64,000 bases of DNA, from assembly GCA_018806985.1 (NCBI GenBank), contig JADANN010000001.1, positions 226,501 to 290,500 on the forward strand. The letters run 5' to 3'. The notes under the pieces are model-generated. The model was not told the origin of the DNA and made no database searches. It saw only the letters and a program-made list of their open reading frames with translations. This document shows positions 1 to 13,425 of the stretch, in pieces. The first letter of the stretch is position 1; the number at the start of each line of letters is the position of its first letter. The DNA comes from Angiostrongylus vasorum (lineage: Eukaryota > Nematoda > Chromadorea > Rhabditida > Metastrongylidae). Position numbers and translations under genes: made by a program.

Positions 1-1955
1 CAAAGTCATCGTGGAAATTGAAAAGTAGAAAGCAACGAATTGTTTTTCACAAATGGTGCTGCACATTACATGCGTTGCAGTTCTTCCATGCAGTGCCACT
101 TCTGTGCATGTTCACTGGTTCCACTCGTTAAGCCGCACACTCTCATCAATACCACCAGTCTCTCATTGCGAAATGAGAAATCAAGTAAGAAATTATTAAG
201 AAAGCATCCTCGCATAGAATACGCCTTCCATAACATCTGCGTTGGATGGGCTATCGACTGACTAGGAGAGTCTAGGGAGGAAACTTCTGTGCACCGAAAT
301 AAACAACCGAAAAGAAAATGACATCTATAAATGTCACACCGACCAGTTCCGCAAAACCGTTATGGCGCCTACAGGTGTCTTTCGTCGGGAGAGTGCTGAA
401 GGATCGACGTTCGCAGCCAACATTTATCGACGACGGCACCAACTACGTTTGCTTTTCTATTGCTGCATGGTACAATCACTCATAGGAAAGAACATACGGG
501 CAGAAAATGTTGGCTCAGCACGGAATAAACGGTACACCCATCCGCCAAATCCACCTGTGTCTCATTGTAGGAGCAGTATCGGTTTTGGTATATGTTTAGT
601 TCTCAGGCTCTATCACGGAGCACACCGAGAATTCTCGCGTCTCACCGTTCAAGAGTCTCTCAGCGTCAAGGACTCGAGGCGAGAATCTTTTCCATGCTCA
701 TTGACAAATACAGCAAACTGTGAACAGCAACACAGCCTTATCGCGCTTAATGTACATCGTTCATTAACTGAAAGAAGTTGGTAAATAAAGATATTTCGAC
801 AATTTTATATTTGTATTCGGTTAAATGATGTAACACTACTCATTTCGTAGCCTGCAAATCATTTTATCAATTAAAAAAGGAGGAATAAGTGGTTAATTCC
901 CTTGATCAGATCACCTCTTACTCACTTTGCCTGCTTGGTTTTATCATCAGTGCATTTGCACTGCATAAGATCCTTCGTCTACCTCCCCTGAATCAGTTTA
1001 TTTTTCTTCTTTTTATTATTTATTACATGACTAGACAACATATGTATGCATCACACTTTACGGCTTGCAGCACTTTCTGGGTTCGATTCGTTTCCTGACA
1101 CCCAGCATCCACGAAGCTCTTCGAACTTTTTATGCGTCTGGATTCGGCGGCTGCTGCTTGAGGATTGCTTCGTTTTTGTTTCGAATATCGTTGAATGCTG
1201 TTCTAGTCGACTCTACCTGAGATAGCCATGATAGAGAAAGAGTTTAGACGTGGATTAGGGTGAGGTGAGTGTGTCTCAGATGTTCTAGTACTAATTTCAC
1301 AACGGCATTGGGATAAGAGGGATAGGGATAAGAAGCTTAGTGAACCTGGGGCAGTGTTAAACCAGCGCATGTGTAGGTTTTGTGCCCATACAATGAGCAG
1401 GATTATTACCACACTTTTACCCGTAATCTAACCCTAATCAATACCGCCTGCAGGATAATATTCACGAATTACTGTTTCTGCATCGACATCCCTTCGATTT
1501 ATCTATTTCTTCTCTCATTCCTCATTATGTCCACCGCATACCCTTCTCATCGGTTCGTAACTTTGTCATTCTCTTGGTAGCGAATCTCCAATTGTGAACT
1601 TTTCTGAACCAATAACGACTTTGGAGAAGGAAATGTCTTTGCTTTCTACCACCACATTCGGATGCAAAGCTACTTTCTGGTCCATCCTTTGACCTTGCAA
1701 TATCTGAAAATTAGTAATATTAAGAAATAAAGTTGACTAAAAGGACAAGTCAACTTGTTTAAGGTTTGCTCTTATTTCGACTTCTGCTAGCTTCACTATT
1801 GCGCTTTTGAGCTCTCATCAAACCATATTTGCTGGAGACTTTCACGCCAAATATGGAATAGCTAAAAGAAACTAATGCAAAGTCAAAAAAATTTGAATCA
1901 TGAGATACAAGTGAGAATATAAACCGTCTTGCTAAACTTCTGTCTGCAGCACTTT
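1..1955. other. No recognised gene (left edge)
   Basis: AT-rich sequence with only short open frames. The longest, 362-784 plus (140 codons), has no recognisable domain, no convincing splice context and mixed composition, so I do not call it a gene. Nothing else is identified here. Confidence 0.5.
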
Positions 1956-1957
1956 CT

Positions 1958-4245
1958 TTGATGGAAATTCTCTCTTAAAGAAGAGCGAAAATCGCCAATG
2001 GATATGGGGAGTCTTTTAACGGCATGGCTCATGCAGAGATCGACACACTATCGTAATTAGACAAGGTGCTGCTTCTTTCACACTTCGTCAGTGCTTTCAT
2101 TTGGTACTCAATTTGATTACCGCCTTCTCCGTGCAAAGATCCGATTCGTCCACTGATTAACCACACGGTATTTAAGACTGACAGTTTAATGGGAGAGGGG
2201 CACATTACCTATCCACGTGAACTTTGGGCAGTTGATTTTCACGTTAAATACTCAGTTAAAGGCTTATAGAAAGCAGTAAGTGTGCGAAGAAGCTAACTTG
2301 TTTTCAACACGATTGAAATCTTGGTTTCTTGTTTTTCCAGTACTGGTTATTGAGGTGTTTGGCTGGGAAAATTGCAAGCAACTTGATCTTCCTAGTATTT
2401 GAAGAAGGCGAAATCCACTGAAACGTCAACGTTTTCATAAACAGAAATTGGGGCGGCAACTTCGTGTTTGCTCATAAAGAACATAGTGAAGATGCAAACA
2501 TCAAAACATTCCGCCATGATGTGGAATTAACAATGGTAAAATTCATAGCATACCAACCCTTTCGGTTCCACAACCCTTTTCTCGTACTCTTAAATTGCCG
2601 CTAGCGAAAAACCTTTCGGGATTCTGCCCTCTTAACACCCAGTTGAAATAGAGGACATGAAGAGTGGCACAGCTCCAGGACCCGGGAATAACACCGCCTA
2701 TTTTCTTAGAGCTGGAGGCCCGAAATTACATGTACTTCTGGCAATCAACATTACATCTTTCCTTCAAAAAAGAAAAAAATTCCAGATCAATGGAAGATAT
2801 CGCACACGGTCATCATACCCAAGAAGGATGACTAAAGGAATCTTTGTAACTATCGTTCGATTTACTTGTTCAATGCACGCTTTGAGCTGATAACGAAGAT
2901 TATCCCGTTGCGCCTAGCAACGATAAGATCCCCGACAAGGAGCGCGCCTCATGGACCACATCCAAATTGTATTCTGGGTCATAGAAATGCGTCGGAATGA
3001 CCATCATCCCTTGTCCTGACCTTTTTAGAGTACCAAAAGTTGTTTCGCAACGTCGAAACGAATGCAGTCCTACCAGCTTTCGCTGACCTAGGAGACCTAG
3101 GACCGTCCTTTGAAAGAGCTCTAGCTGACTACTATTGTACCTATTGCAGAAAAATACAGCTTTCCGACAGCCATTTGTTATCCGATGGAAGAAGTGGCCG
3201 ACAACAGAATACCATTTATTCTGGGCTGTGCACCTCGATATTTTAGTAAATAACGAGGTAGTTCGACTGAAAATCAAAAGTTGCCACGACATCTTGAGAT
3301 TTCTACCAATGATGAAATTGTCGTTATTGAGAAAAATAGCAGCAAAGCAGAGACGATAGTCATGATCTCAACAAAACGGGGAAAAGAGTTGGACCGAGCA
3401 TAAGTACGACAAAGATCCCGTTAATGAAGTACCTGTGGTGCGAAGGTAAACAAATCGAAATGGATGGTTCTCTGATTAGAAAGCCCGAGTCATGATTCGC
3501 TCATAACATGGTTCTCTGATTAGAAAGCCCGAGTCATGATTCGCTCATAACATGGTTCTCTGATTAGAAAGCCCGAGTCATGATTCGCTCATAACTTCTA
3601 ATGAGCATGGAGAGCAGCATGAAGGACGATTTAGATTGAAGAAGGAAAGTTACATTGGCTGCATTCGTGATTTCAGAGGAATCAGTTGACGGGCTCGAAA
3701 CTCCGTACTCACCTCTTCTACACATCGGTCCTCCCAGCCCTCTGTTACGCAGCATCATCCGCATTGATCCTCATCCACGTGGGAAACTGCGTACCACTTG
3801 AAGAGAGAGCTTTTGAACTATTCTTTCCGAAATTCAATCAGCACACTTAACGTCTACTCGTGCTGCGCAGCTCAAGTCTTAAAAGCTTACCCCTTCTTCG
3901 AGATCCAAGAGAATACACATCAATAGTGAAGCACAGATGGACCAATCATGCAACAAGAAGGACAGATGACAGGTGGACAGGTAAAAAATGTGGATTGGAA
4001 TCCATACGGATGCTACCGTCATCTGGTCTGATCACATACATGACATGCGGACACATTGGTAGTTCACGTCAAGCAACTACGTTAGCAGATGGGAACGAGT
4101 AATGAATGACGAAATATGCCTTGAGATAATAATCGTGTTCATTGTATGCCAGCATAATGACGATGATTGCGCGAGGAGACACGATTGGAAGAAGTGCTGC
4201 AGCCAGCAATACTTGTTCAGTCGGGTCCTCTACTATCCAACGGAG
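1958..4245 (+). pseudogene. Degenerate RTE/BovB-type non-LTR retrotransposon, copy 1
   Basis: Translated plus-strand fragments match, in order, the single ORF of strongylid RTE elements as I know them. There is the end of the AP-endonuclease (QWIWG... then NGMAHAEID near 1.98-2.06 kb; DYRLLRAKIRF near 2.12-2.16 kb). Next comes the start of the reverse transcriptase (MKSGTAPGPGNN at 2657), then FRNVETNAVLPAFADLGD near 3.04-3.10 kb. A decayed RT core DEIVVIEKN...AETIV follows near 3.31-3.36 kb, then LRTHLFYTSVLPALCYAA near 3.69-3.76 kb and the C-terminal KHRWTNHATRRTDDRWT near 3.93-3.98 kb. Frame changes and stops are frequent and the 5' part is missing, so the copy is dead. The two acidic residues of the RT active site are not preserved. 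A 44-bp minisatellite lies inside it. Confidence 0.85.
3464..3597. repeat. 44-bp tandem repeat, three copies
   Basis: The unit beginning ATGGTTCTCTGATTAGAAAG and ending TTCGCTCATAAC is repeated three times essentially without change. The repeats are within the RT remnant of RTE copy 1. Their near-identity in otherwise decayed sequence indicates a recent tandem duplication. Confidence 0.95.
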
Positions 4246-4249
4246 CAAG

Positions 4250-7190
4250 TAGTTGCACCTGAGCTCTGGAAATGGTCAAATAACGCTTCTTCACTTTCAC
4301 CTCGTTTTACTGCTTAATCTTTTAAAAAACCGGGAAGTGTTGTCATTGATCTCTATGATTTGACATATGTGGTAATTAAAGTGGATATAAGTCACTATGT
4401 TCACCTTTATATTTCATAATCTGGAAACTGGGAGCATCATTCACAACGGGGATATTGTAATTGTGTTTTCATCTTGTTGAATGTCAAAGGTGTATACACA
4501 AATCTACACAAATTTTGTAAACTTTTTCAAAATCCCTGTGTTTAAAAAATCTTTTAAATACAAAACTTGTACATGCCGAATAGTGGGATGATTTGGGTGA
4601 TTCGTGCAGCTGTGGCTCAAAACGTCGAACGTTGCCTTGTCTTCGAATTCATCAAGATGATTAGGCGATATAGATTTTGGCAGTAATCCTTTATATCCAT
4701 AGTACTTGTTTAATAATTTTCGTTTCATTTAAAAGTATATAGAAAAAGCGTTGAAAGGACTCAGTGGACCAATAAATTAGACCAATGTGTTAAGTTGAAG
4801 TAGGGTAGTCGCCTTGTTATCTTTCACCTGTGTAGTCTCGACGAATTTCGGGACTATAGCGAGAAAGTGGTTGTTGTGGGTCTTCGTTTCATCCCTTAAA
4901 CTCGACTATGTCCTTCAGAATAATTGCGCGACAACATTCTCTACTCTGCTAGCAAGACGCTGAAACATAGTGCCTATCCTGTTCTCATTCCTGATGCATT
5001 ATTGGCAAAGTGCACGCATTAGTACGCTGCGTAATGACATCCACTGCCGCGCCTCTCCAATACTTCCGATTGTGTTGTATTATTCCATTCAACCTAAATT
5101 ATTACCGAAATGGGATATTTCCGGAGTTCTTTTATTCCGTTCTGTTCGTCACTGATAGTTATTTTGAAAAAAGTTGTCTTATGTTTGTGTTTCCACAAAT
5201 CTTCCACTGATTTTCAATTTCTGTGCAAGAAGTAATGAGTGCTTTCACTTTGAAACGTATAACATTTCGCATGTTTCTTTCTTGAGGAACCAGCGCATTT
5301 CTTTCGAAGCTAAAATTGTGCTGTAACTATGGTTATCAATGGCCCATAATTGTTTCATAAACTGCGATTAAAGTTTCCCGAGCTTTGCCGTGTGGAATGG
5401 TGGTGCATTGTCCGTTATGGAGGACGAAATGCGCCATTGTCGCTTATGAAATGAGCCTTTTTGATTCTATCATGTATTAGTAATATAAATAAGTTTTCGA
5501 GACACTACACTGTTAGAAATTTGTTCAGCTTGAGCCCTTTCCTGATGTTTAAGTAAGAGGTCACATCCGGTTATAACCGTGTGTATTGAACATAACGATA
5601 CTTTGGACTGATTGATAAAGTGCACCTCAAAGGCCAAAGTTTCTAACTTCGACTGCATTGTGTTCGATCGTCAATGATATCCCTAATGCTAAAGATAATA
5701 ACCGGTTAGCTGTAAGGTTATATGTTGTGTCTCGAGCGGCTGATAAGAAGTTAAACGCTGCCGGGTAAAAAAAGACCATGTCCTTGCCAGGAGAAGAAAG
5801 TAGATTCATGAGATAGGCTCGCTGAGCTTGCTTGACTTAATAATGCATACACGTATGACAATGCCTGTACATGTATGTGAACCGTATACAACATGTCGAC
5901 TCGCTGAAAACCTGCAAACAAGCTACTAGGAAGTAACAAGAGAGCTTGAGCTATAACAGTTCAGACAACATCCCAATATCTCCTACCCATTATTCTTTGT
6001 TTTGGCAACTGCCTTGTTCATGCTCAGAGAAAGCTTACCAAGCCACCCATGAGTGTATCCTGCCCTCAAAACAGAACTTTGCGAGCTAACCCCGCAAAAA
6101 ACTGTAAAAGTATAGGACGCCATATACGGGAAATGTGACGGCTTTCATAGTCCGCGAACAAAGTGATCCCATAAGGCGACTCTATCGCGCGACAAGGATG
6201 AATGGACAATTGTTGCACACGCGCGAATCCATCTGGTTAAGATGGTTACAGATGTTGGATCACATTGAATCACGAGTCGCTCAAAGGCTACTCATTCTTC
6301 GGGTACTGCAGAACTTCCTTGTAATTTCGTCCTGGTAAGCATAGTATCTGGTTAACGAAAAATGTTAAATACTTTGTAAAATCATAAAGCCTCTTCCGAT
6401 GGGAGATTCTTGCGGAACGGCCTTCATACTGCTATATGGTCCCAAACCTCTCTTTTACAACATGACCTTTTCGCAGCTTCTTTCTTCAAGTAAACATACC
6501 CTTTTTTTTCCTTTTGGCCAGCAGAAATTTCTAAAACTCATGAAACTTTGAAGTTTAAACAAAGTGTGATAGAAGAATAAAAAACTACAGCGAACAGTTT
6601 GCAGTGCTGGTACCTCGTTGTTTAGTATGTGGAATCTGCTCCAAGCCGAAGTTAAACGCTCCAGTATTCTCCTCGGTGAGACAAATTGTTTCTTTGATAA
6701 GGCATACACAATTCGTGGATTCAAATGCATCGTGTCGGACGTGGAGAAATGTGTCTTAGCATTTTGAGGTTCTCTCACAGTGACACTGTTGTGAAGTTGA
6801 CGATGTACTCTTAGCTTTAGTTACGGCAAAGAAACATTTCTGTTTTAGATTTTTCCCCCGTTGCGACTCAAGTCCCTCATTTAAATCCAATATTTATGCA
6901 AAAAACCGACATGGAAGGAAAAATTAATATGTTCGATAGAGCTTCATTTGCTATGAATGTTTGTAGGCAAAATTAAGCCATAAAGGTCTTCAGCAACATG
7001 TTCCGTGTGATATTCTGGGCAGTGAAGGTCATTAGTTCTTTGCACACATTCTCACACATTCTCACATACACATGTAACCACACACGTACGAAACGGTTAC
7101 GAACACGAAGAATGGTATGTATATGAGAGTTGATAAGATGTTATATGCGCTCCTATAACTCTTCCTTACGCAAAGACTGTTTTGGACCAG
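4250..7190. other. No recognised gene
   Basis: AT-rich sequence with scattered short frames (for example 6455-6778 minus, 107 codons) that show no family motif and no splice-consistent continuation. I see no RNA gene or clear mobile element here. Confidence 0.5.
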
Positions 7191-7192
7191 GG

Positions 7193-7400
7193 GGCTAAGG
7201 AAGTGGAGGGCGCTGAGTTGGGAGGCAGGACGTCGGCCGCCGGCAGCCTGCGCGACGGCTCGCAGAGAGAGCGCCGTTGTCCCGGAGCGTGCCAGCGAGG
7301 TCAGGCTGATCACGTACGGGGAGCGGGCGGAGAGGCGGAGGCGATGTCGATATGGGAGGGAACCGAAACGCGTCCACGCTGCCTCCGGGACATCTAATTC
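7193..7400. promoter_or_regulatory. Isolated GC-rich, CpG-dense island
   Basis: About 200 bp is strikingly G+C- and CpG-rich compared with the AT-rich sequence on both sides. The stretch runs from GACCAGGGGGCTAAGG through GCCGCCGGCAGCCTGCGCGA to GCTGCCTCCGGGACATC. Both strands are open over part of it (7062-7472 minus, 7182-7397 plus), which is expected for GC-rich DNA and is not evidence of coding. It lies about 7 kb upstream of the unc-10 start codon and could be a distal promoter or outron start, an exon of an unseen gene, or foreign DNA. The regulatory label is only a guess. Confidence 0.3.
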
Positions 7401-7449
7401 GTGCTGGTTAGCTCGTCGTGTGCTTCCTTCTTTTGCTGCCGTGGATTGC

Positions 7450-10020
7450 AAACGACGACTTCTCCAAGCCACACCACAATCAATGCATCATTCGACCAGA
7501 CCACCATCATCTTGTGGATTGTGGAAGCGGCGCACGGCTTCCGACACTCAACCTCGGATTTTTGCGAACTGCTCTGTTTCTAACCGCGTTTAGCTCTCAA
7601 CTAATGTAAAGTTTCAGTCAGCCAGATTATTACTAACTAGTCTGCTTCTTAGCTTATGAGTCTCGACTATTGGCACAATGTGAAATCACTAGACTGCATT
7701 AGTACAGTCTTTTCCGAAGTGCTGTGAAGTTTTTTGTCTGCTATGGGAATTTCTGTCTGAATCATTCTGCCTGTTTTCTTATCTTGGCCGAAACATTACA
7801 TCTGTCGCTTTCTAAATTATAAATTTTCGCGGGTTATTTTTGCGTTGCGATTTTTAGGGCAGTTTTAATCCTATGGAAAATCATATTGACGAGGCGTAGA
7901 CATTTTTTTGGCTAAGTTATATTTCATATGAAGAATGAAGAGAGCTATTTTCCTCTAGAACGCAAAAGGGAATTACACGGAGTTGTTTCTAAGTAAATGG
8001 TTAACACGTTCTTTATGCATGCCGTGCACTGTTTGTTCACTTACGGAGTTCTTGTTTCAGTCATTCGTTCGAGTGTCTTACTTCATACCGTTTCTCAAGA
8101 AAATGAAATTTTTTCTAATTGAACCCTATTCCTCGTTTATACTATTACCGTTCTGAAAGCTCCCATGGTGTTCACGGTGTTTCACAGGGGTTTCCGTCTC
8201 CACCAGAAGAAGGGGGAGAATAGATGGGCAGACCTTTTCCCGCTTATCGACTTGCCACTGCGCGCTCCTAATATTACACGGACAACTTTCGTTTTGTTGT
8301 CAGGAATTTCATAGCAGCAAACTTCTCTGGAATATTCACGTTCTGTTGCCTTTAGTACTACTGACTATTCTTCGCTACAAAGTGACACAACGGAAGAGGT
8401 TTCATTTTCGTTGTCCAATAGATGTTAAGGACCGCATTAAGTTAACGAGTTCCGCTCAGTCAAACAACATTTTATGCCGACCGGACATTTTACCATCGTT
8501 GTATATGCCACAGAAATGTTATGGAAGCAAACCAAATATATGCGTAGTTTTGTCAAGCGTAAGTATCTTGAGTAATTTGTTCTCTTGTCCGTGGTTGTGC
8601 TTGTCAATAGTTTTGTCGATAGCTAAATTCCCATCGTGGAATTGTACTCTGCTTATGCATGGACTGAATCTCTTTCCTCGGTACTGTATTCAAATTCAGA
8701 TAGGCTGCTTGCTGTGCTTAAGCAGGAAATGATAAATCGTCTTTTGAATACAAGCTTTCAATTGCAACTGTGTCGAGTGTTTCGAATGAACAACACATAT
8801 CTCGTTATCTACTGTGGATTTCTGGTGACCGGATCGTGTGGTCCACGTTCACAGATCAGTAGAGGTGGAAGGGAAAAATTATGACGAGATTCGTGCTGAT
8901 CCGAAGAATCATTCCATTTTAGCAACAGGTGTTGATTAATTCCAACTGATACAGGTCCAACTATTAATGTTTCTTATAACTCGAGGGAAGCCGTGAAGAA
9001 GCAAAAAAAAATCGAAAGAAATATAGAGTGAGATGGAAACACGAGGAAAGAGGACAGGAGAGGAAATTAAGCAGTGAGGCGATATGTAGCTCAGTCCGTA
9101 CTTGCTTACTAATAGCGGCTGGATTACTAGGTCCTCGGCTCTCTACTCTTCATCTTTTCGTCTAATTTCTTGCTTTCGTTTTCTCGCCTAGCCTTCATTC
9201 GTGTCCCAAAACATTGTTGATGGAAACAGCATGTGTGACGGGAATTGGACAGGATGACGTGTTTATAATCATCAATAAAAAATTCGAAAGTGAATTAAAA
9301 AGCAAAAATTTGAGAGTAATTATGACCACGGAAGAAAACCACAATGAAGGAGATGAATTTTATTCAGTCGATAAAGAAAGTAGAAAACCGATAGTGGAGA
9401 TGACCAGCATTTGTGTTTAAGGCAATTTGATTTTGGGTTTTCGCAGTTAAGTGGAGAGGTTCCGGAACGATTTTGCTACGCGCGGCGATTCTCTTCGCAT
9501 GTTGTGCAGAACGTTTCAAACTGGTTCGTTTTCAACGTACTTTCCAAGGATTTCGCTTTGTATTTGTGAGAAATCTGAAAACCATCGCTTTGCTAAATCT
9601 CTTTAGTGAGTGGCTTTCGTTCTGTCCAAAAAAAGGGTGAGCTTTTTATGAGGCTTCTATTTTTATGGAACTGACAATTCTTTCTTCGACTGACAGACGA
9701 TGCCAATTGTTTAAAGCGTAGAATCGTTTGACATACCGTGGTCTTTATATAGAATCATAATATGGATTTGCTATAAGGGGTGGGTAGTACATACTAACTT
9801 TTACTTTTCTTTTATCTTTCTTATCTCTCTTTCTCTTATCTTTCTTATCACCTGTGTTATCTCCTTTCTCTTCTCAACATTCATTTGTGCAGTTATCATG
9901 CTACAGGGTATTGCTGTGGTTTGAAAAAAGAAAAAATATCTTTAGCACATATGCCGCCACATATTGTATACAGTGCAGTTGATGCGGATATAATGGCGAC
10001 TTTCAACTATTAACCAACAT
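7450..10020. other. No recognised gene
   Basis: AT-rich sequence with a pyrimidine-rich tract near 9.80-9.88 kb (repeated TTATCTTTCTTATC). Open frames at 8346-8732 and 9214-9420 have no recognised motifs. Confidence 0.5.
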
Positions 10021-10031
10021 ATCTGGATTTA

Positions 10032-10325
10032 TAGGGGGTGTGTGTGGCGCAGTGGTCGGAGGCGCCCTGAGACGCACATTGAATTGATTCCCGCGCCCAT
10101 GGCACACCAAGGCTTTTTTCCCTCCGTGGTCTGCAAATTTGTACCAGACTTGTTTGGGAGGATAGCAGCACTGGCTCGATACATCGGTAGGCCACCGCGA
10201 GTCGTTGTAGAGACCAGATATGCATTCAATCACCTCCATACGATGCTTAATGAAGTCGAATGCATGGCGCATCCCTCAGGGATTGATCAATACCGAGAGC
10301 TTTATTCTTTATCCTTTTATCTGAA
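10032..10325 (+). repeat. Family A tRNA-like SINE copy
   Basis: The head GTGTGTGGCGCAGTGGTCGG has the A-box-like TGGCGCAGTGG. It is followed by the family body (TACCAGACTTGTTTGGGAGG, GCTCGATACATCGGTAGGCC) and the tail ATTGATCAATACCGAGAGCT. Ends are approximate and I see no clear target-site duplication. Confidence 0.85.
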
Positions 10326-10329
10326 CTTA

Positions 10330-13025
10330 TGTTAAACATCATTAGTTAGAATAAACACCAATAGAATTAACAAATCTTTGCTCGTACGATTCGAGTCATT
10401 TTATTTTACAAAATGGAATTCTAAAGCTTTTGCATCAAAGTTCATATTTCAAACACCAAAGCAATTAGGCAAGCTGAATTTCATTGAGCAGCACATGATG
10501 GTGTTCCCCCAATGTATCGTTATGTTCGCAGCTGCTGTACTTACATCAGAATTTCTAAACATTCAAATTAAATTTCTAATTTTTGCAAAACTTTTTTTGC
10601 GAAACATGTTTGAAATTGAGCGATTACTGTATAAAAAAAAATATGAACACAATTAACGCGATGGAACAAAGTGTCTTTTACAGTTGTCATTTCGTCGAAT
10701 GCTCTAGTGATCGAGAAATCCCTGTCTGTTTTTTTAAGAACCAAGCTGAGGCGTTATTTTGATGTGTTTTCATGGAGTCGCTCTTGATTTGGGGATTTCT
10801 GAAATCCACTTAACATTACTAATGAACACCTTAAGATTTCTTTGAAAAGAAAATGGAACGCCTTTCAACTGAAATTCATTAATGTCATTTCAGCTGAGAA
10901 TCGTGTGGTTTAGTGTAGTTTCGTGCTGCTTCTCCAAGAATGTTGCTTCCTATTTCAATGTGTTGGTGATTTCCTCATCTATTAATAACTACAAAATTTT
11001 ATTTTAGTTTCATAGAGGCAATAACTTTTTGCTTCCAATTGGATTTTTTTAGACTAAATACTCTTACTGTGTTTCTTTCAAAAATATTGTGACGCCACCG
11101 CTAACGGCAATAAAGCAGCGAAGACCCTAGGGAATGCTTTCATGGCAGAACGTGAACATTGTTTCGAAACTAGGCGTATAAACCTCTTGTCAATAAGTCT
11201 TGATAGTGTTGTCGACGGTAAGCAATGCAAAATTTCGCTCCTTTAATTCTTGACTAGGATTTGCGCTGTAGGCAGAATCTGCATTATAACGAACTTGGCG
11301 TTGCTGGTTCCAACCTAAGTTATGGTTCTTTTCGGTTCCTTTGAATTGGCAATATCACAGAATCATCTGCAAAGGGCGAAGTATTAAGTATTCTGTTAAC
11401 ACCAATGAGTTTATTCTGAAAGTTGGATTTTATGCTTTCAATGATAAGCTACTTATGAGAAATTATCTGCGAACTGTAAATCAAATACCTTCGGCTGCTA
11501 TTAAATTCTCATGCTGTTAACAGATTCTCGATGTGTCTGTTCTTCACCATGTATGTGTTCCCATCGCTGTCGTTAATGAGCTGTCGACAGGTTATTAACA
11601 AAATTTTTTTTGGCCTTCGACGACTAATATTTTGACAACTTTGTCTTCTCCAAAGCCGTCTGTCTGTTGTCTACGTATTAGGGGAACGAGACTCTCTCGA
11701 AGACTGTAGTAAGTTCCATACAATGAGAATTAAAAACCATGTTAACAGTCTCATTTCAACTCATCAATTTGGGGGATAAATTTCTTCCCGAGACAAGCGC
11801 TTCGTATCTGAAGAATGAGTTTCTGCTTAACAGTTTTTGCTTCGTGTATCCATTTCACTACACTGTGTACAAATGACTACGATATCATCTTGTTGACAGC
11901 TTTGTGATTTTAAACCGATTATACGGAACAGTATTCTTGAAATGCAAAACTTCTGGTGGCAACCGTGATCGAAAGACTACTGTAGCTGAGGAAGAAAGGT
12001 ATTCGACGAAAATTTAGCTACTCTTCACAAGTTAGACTACTTACTTTGATGGCGAATTGGCTTCCCCTCACGTGACATTTGATCGCTAGTGTTTTTCGAA
12101 TCGTTCCATGTTATGGAACCGTTATCCACATATGTGGTCGGATTCATCTGTGTAGGCTGCCCTACGACTTTAGGGATTCTTTAGAATTGTGAGATAGCTG
12201 TGTTACAACGTTTCCATGTCCTTGCCACAAGTATCGTTCTTGCTTTGTTTCATCCAGAGCAGCAATGATTTCTAACATTGATCGATGGTGGACAATTCAG
12301 CATGCCAAATCGCACATAAGAATGTTTCAAATTTTTTTATTTCTTGGAAGCGGACTGAAACTGGTAATTAGTACTTATAAATTTCACAGTAGCAGTTTCC
12401 TCCTAATGGACTCACTCTAATAAATGCGATCTAAAAAATATCTCTGGTATTTTAAGTAAGTTGTGGGGTCTTCTTGAATTGGCCATCAATCTTTCGATTC
12501 CTTAATTTTCATTAGTTTCTTCCTATTGTTTCTTTTAAAGCGTTTAATCACAATTTTTTGGCTCCTGTACATATTGAGTTATTATTAGAGATGGTCAAAT
12601 TTTCGCGCTATTTCTAGGTGCAACCTCTTTCCAGACTCTAACGTAGTGTTGAAAGTTCATATACAGGGAAACCATTGAGGAGCTGAAATAACAGATAGGG
12701 ATTGAGAGAGTTTTCGGCGTTCTATACTGGTCGAGCATAAATTTTCGGCACTGATGCTGGTATAGGGGTTACTGATAAATAGTTTGATTTATATCGAAAA
12801 CTTTCGTAACATGTGAAAAAGGCACAAAAAGCAGGAAAGGTGGCCATAATTTCCAATCATTGCAGAAATATTTAGGGGATTATGAATGTAACTTCTTCAT
12901 CATTCTTCACTTCTGGTCATTACTTCGTTCTCGAGAAGAGTCAAACCAATACTTCCGAGGAGAAAAGCACCTAAATCTGGAGCTCGACGCCTGAAAATGT
13001 GAGGGAATACTTTCAATTGCGGCAC
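10330..13025. other. No recognised gene
   Basis: AT-rich unique-looking sequence without long open frames or recognisable motifs. The minus-strand frames around 12.90-13.21 kb overlap the next repeat fragment and are not convincing. Confidence 0.5.
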
Positions 13026-13029
13026 TAAT

Positions 13030-13205
13030 ATCTGAAGACGGGATATGAGTGTAAGTAAGGTGAAGGAGTAGTTCCGAGTCGTCAACCATATGCGACTGTG
13101 AGCGGCTGTTCTTCCTTGGTGGAAGATAGGTGAAAAAAAGCGGCTCTGAAGAAGCCGATTCTGCCGAAACTTCAGCTACGGTTGTGTTGAAGGAGTAGTT
13201 TTGAA
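13030..13205 (+). repeat. Fragment carrying the CTGAAGAAG...GAAAC repeat motif
   Basis: Contains GGCTCTGAAGAAGCCGATTC then TGCCGAAACTTCAGCTACGG, closely related to both arms of the palindromic element at 41.45-41.71 kb and to other copies in the window. The stem between the two conserved blocks is decayed here. Confidence 0.6.
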
Positions 13206-13364
13206 GAAATGGCATATCATCGCCTAGTGAAACGAAGCAGAATAGCTAAAATGGTTTAAGCTTCAATTACAACACTTACTAAGGCAGTGTTCAGAAATGC
13301 TCTGCAATACACACATGGTCCGTGGGACTCTTTTTAATCTAGTCTCAATCAAGCACCATATCCA

Positions 13365-13425
13365 TCTGGGGTCGGTAAATTGGTACCAGTGTTCCTCTGG
13401 GAAAAGCTCTCGTCGGTTCACAAGG
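13365..13425 (+). repeat. Family A SINE internal fragment
   Basis: GGGGTCGGTAAATTGGTACC is a near match to the middle of family A (GGGGTCGGCAAATTGGTACC in better copies). The flanks are too decayed to define ends. Confidence 0.5.

Noticed and set aside
362..784. 140-codon plus-strand frame
   Set aside because: No recognisable domain, no splice-consistent neighbours, ordinary length for chance in this composition.
7062..7472. 136-codon minus-strand frame over the GC-rich island
   Set aside because: GC-rich DNA has few stops in any frame; both strands are open and no family motif is seen.
10032..10110. Possible tRNA gene at family A head
   Set aside because: The A-box and D-arm-like pairs are present but the T arm is imperfect and the sequence is followed by the SINE body; it is a tRNA-derived repeat, not a tRNA gene.
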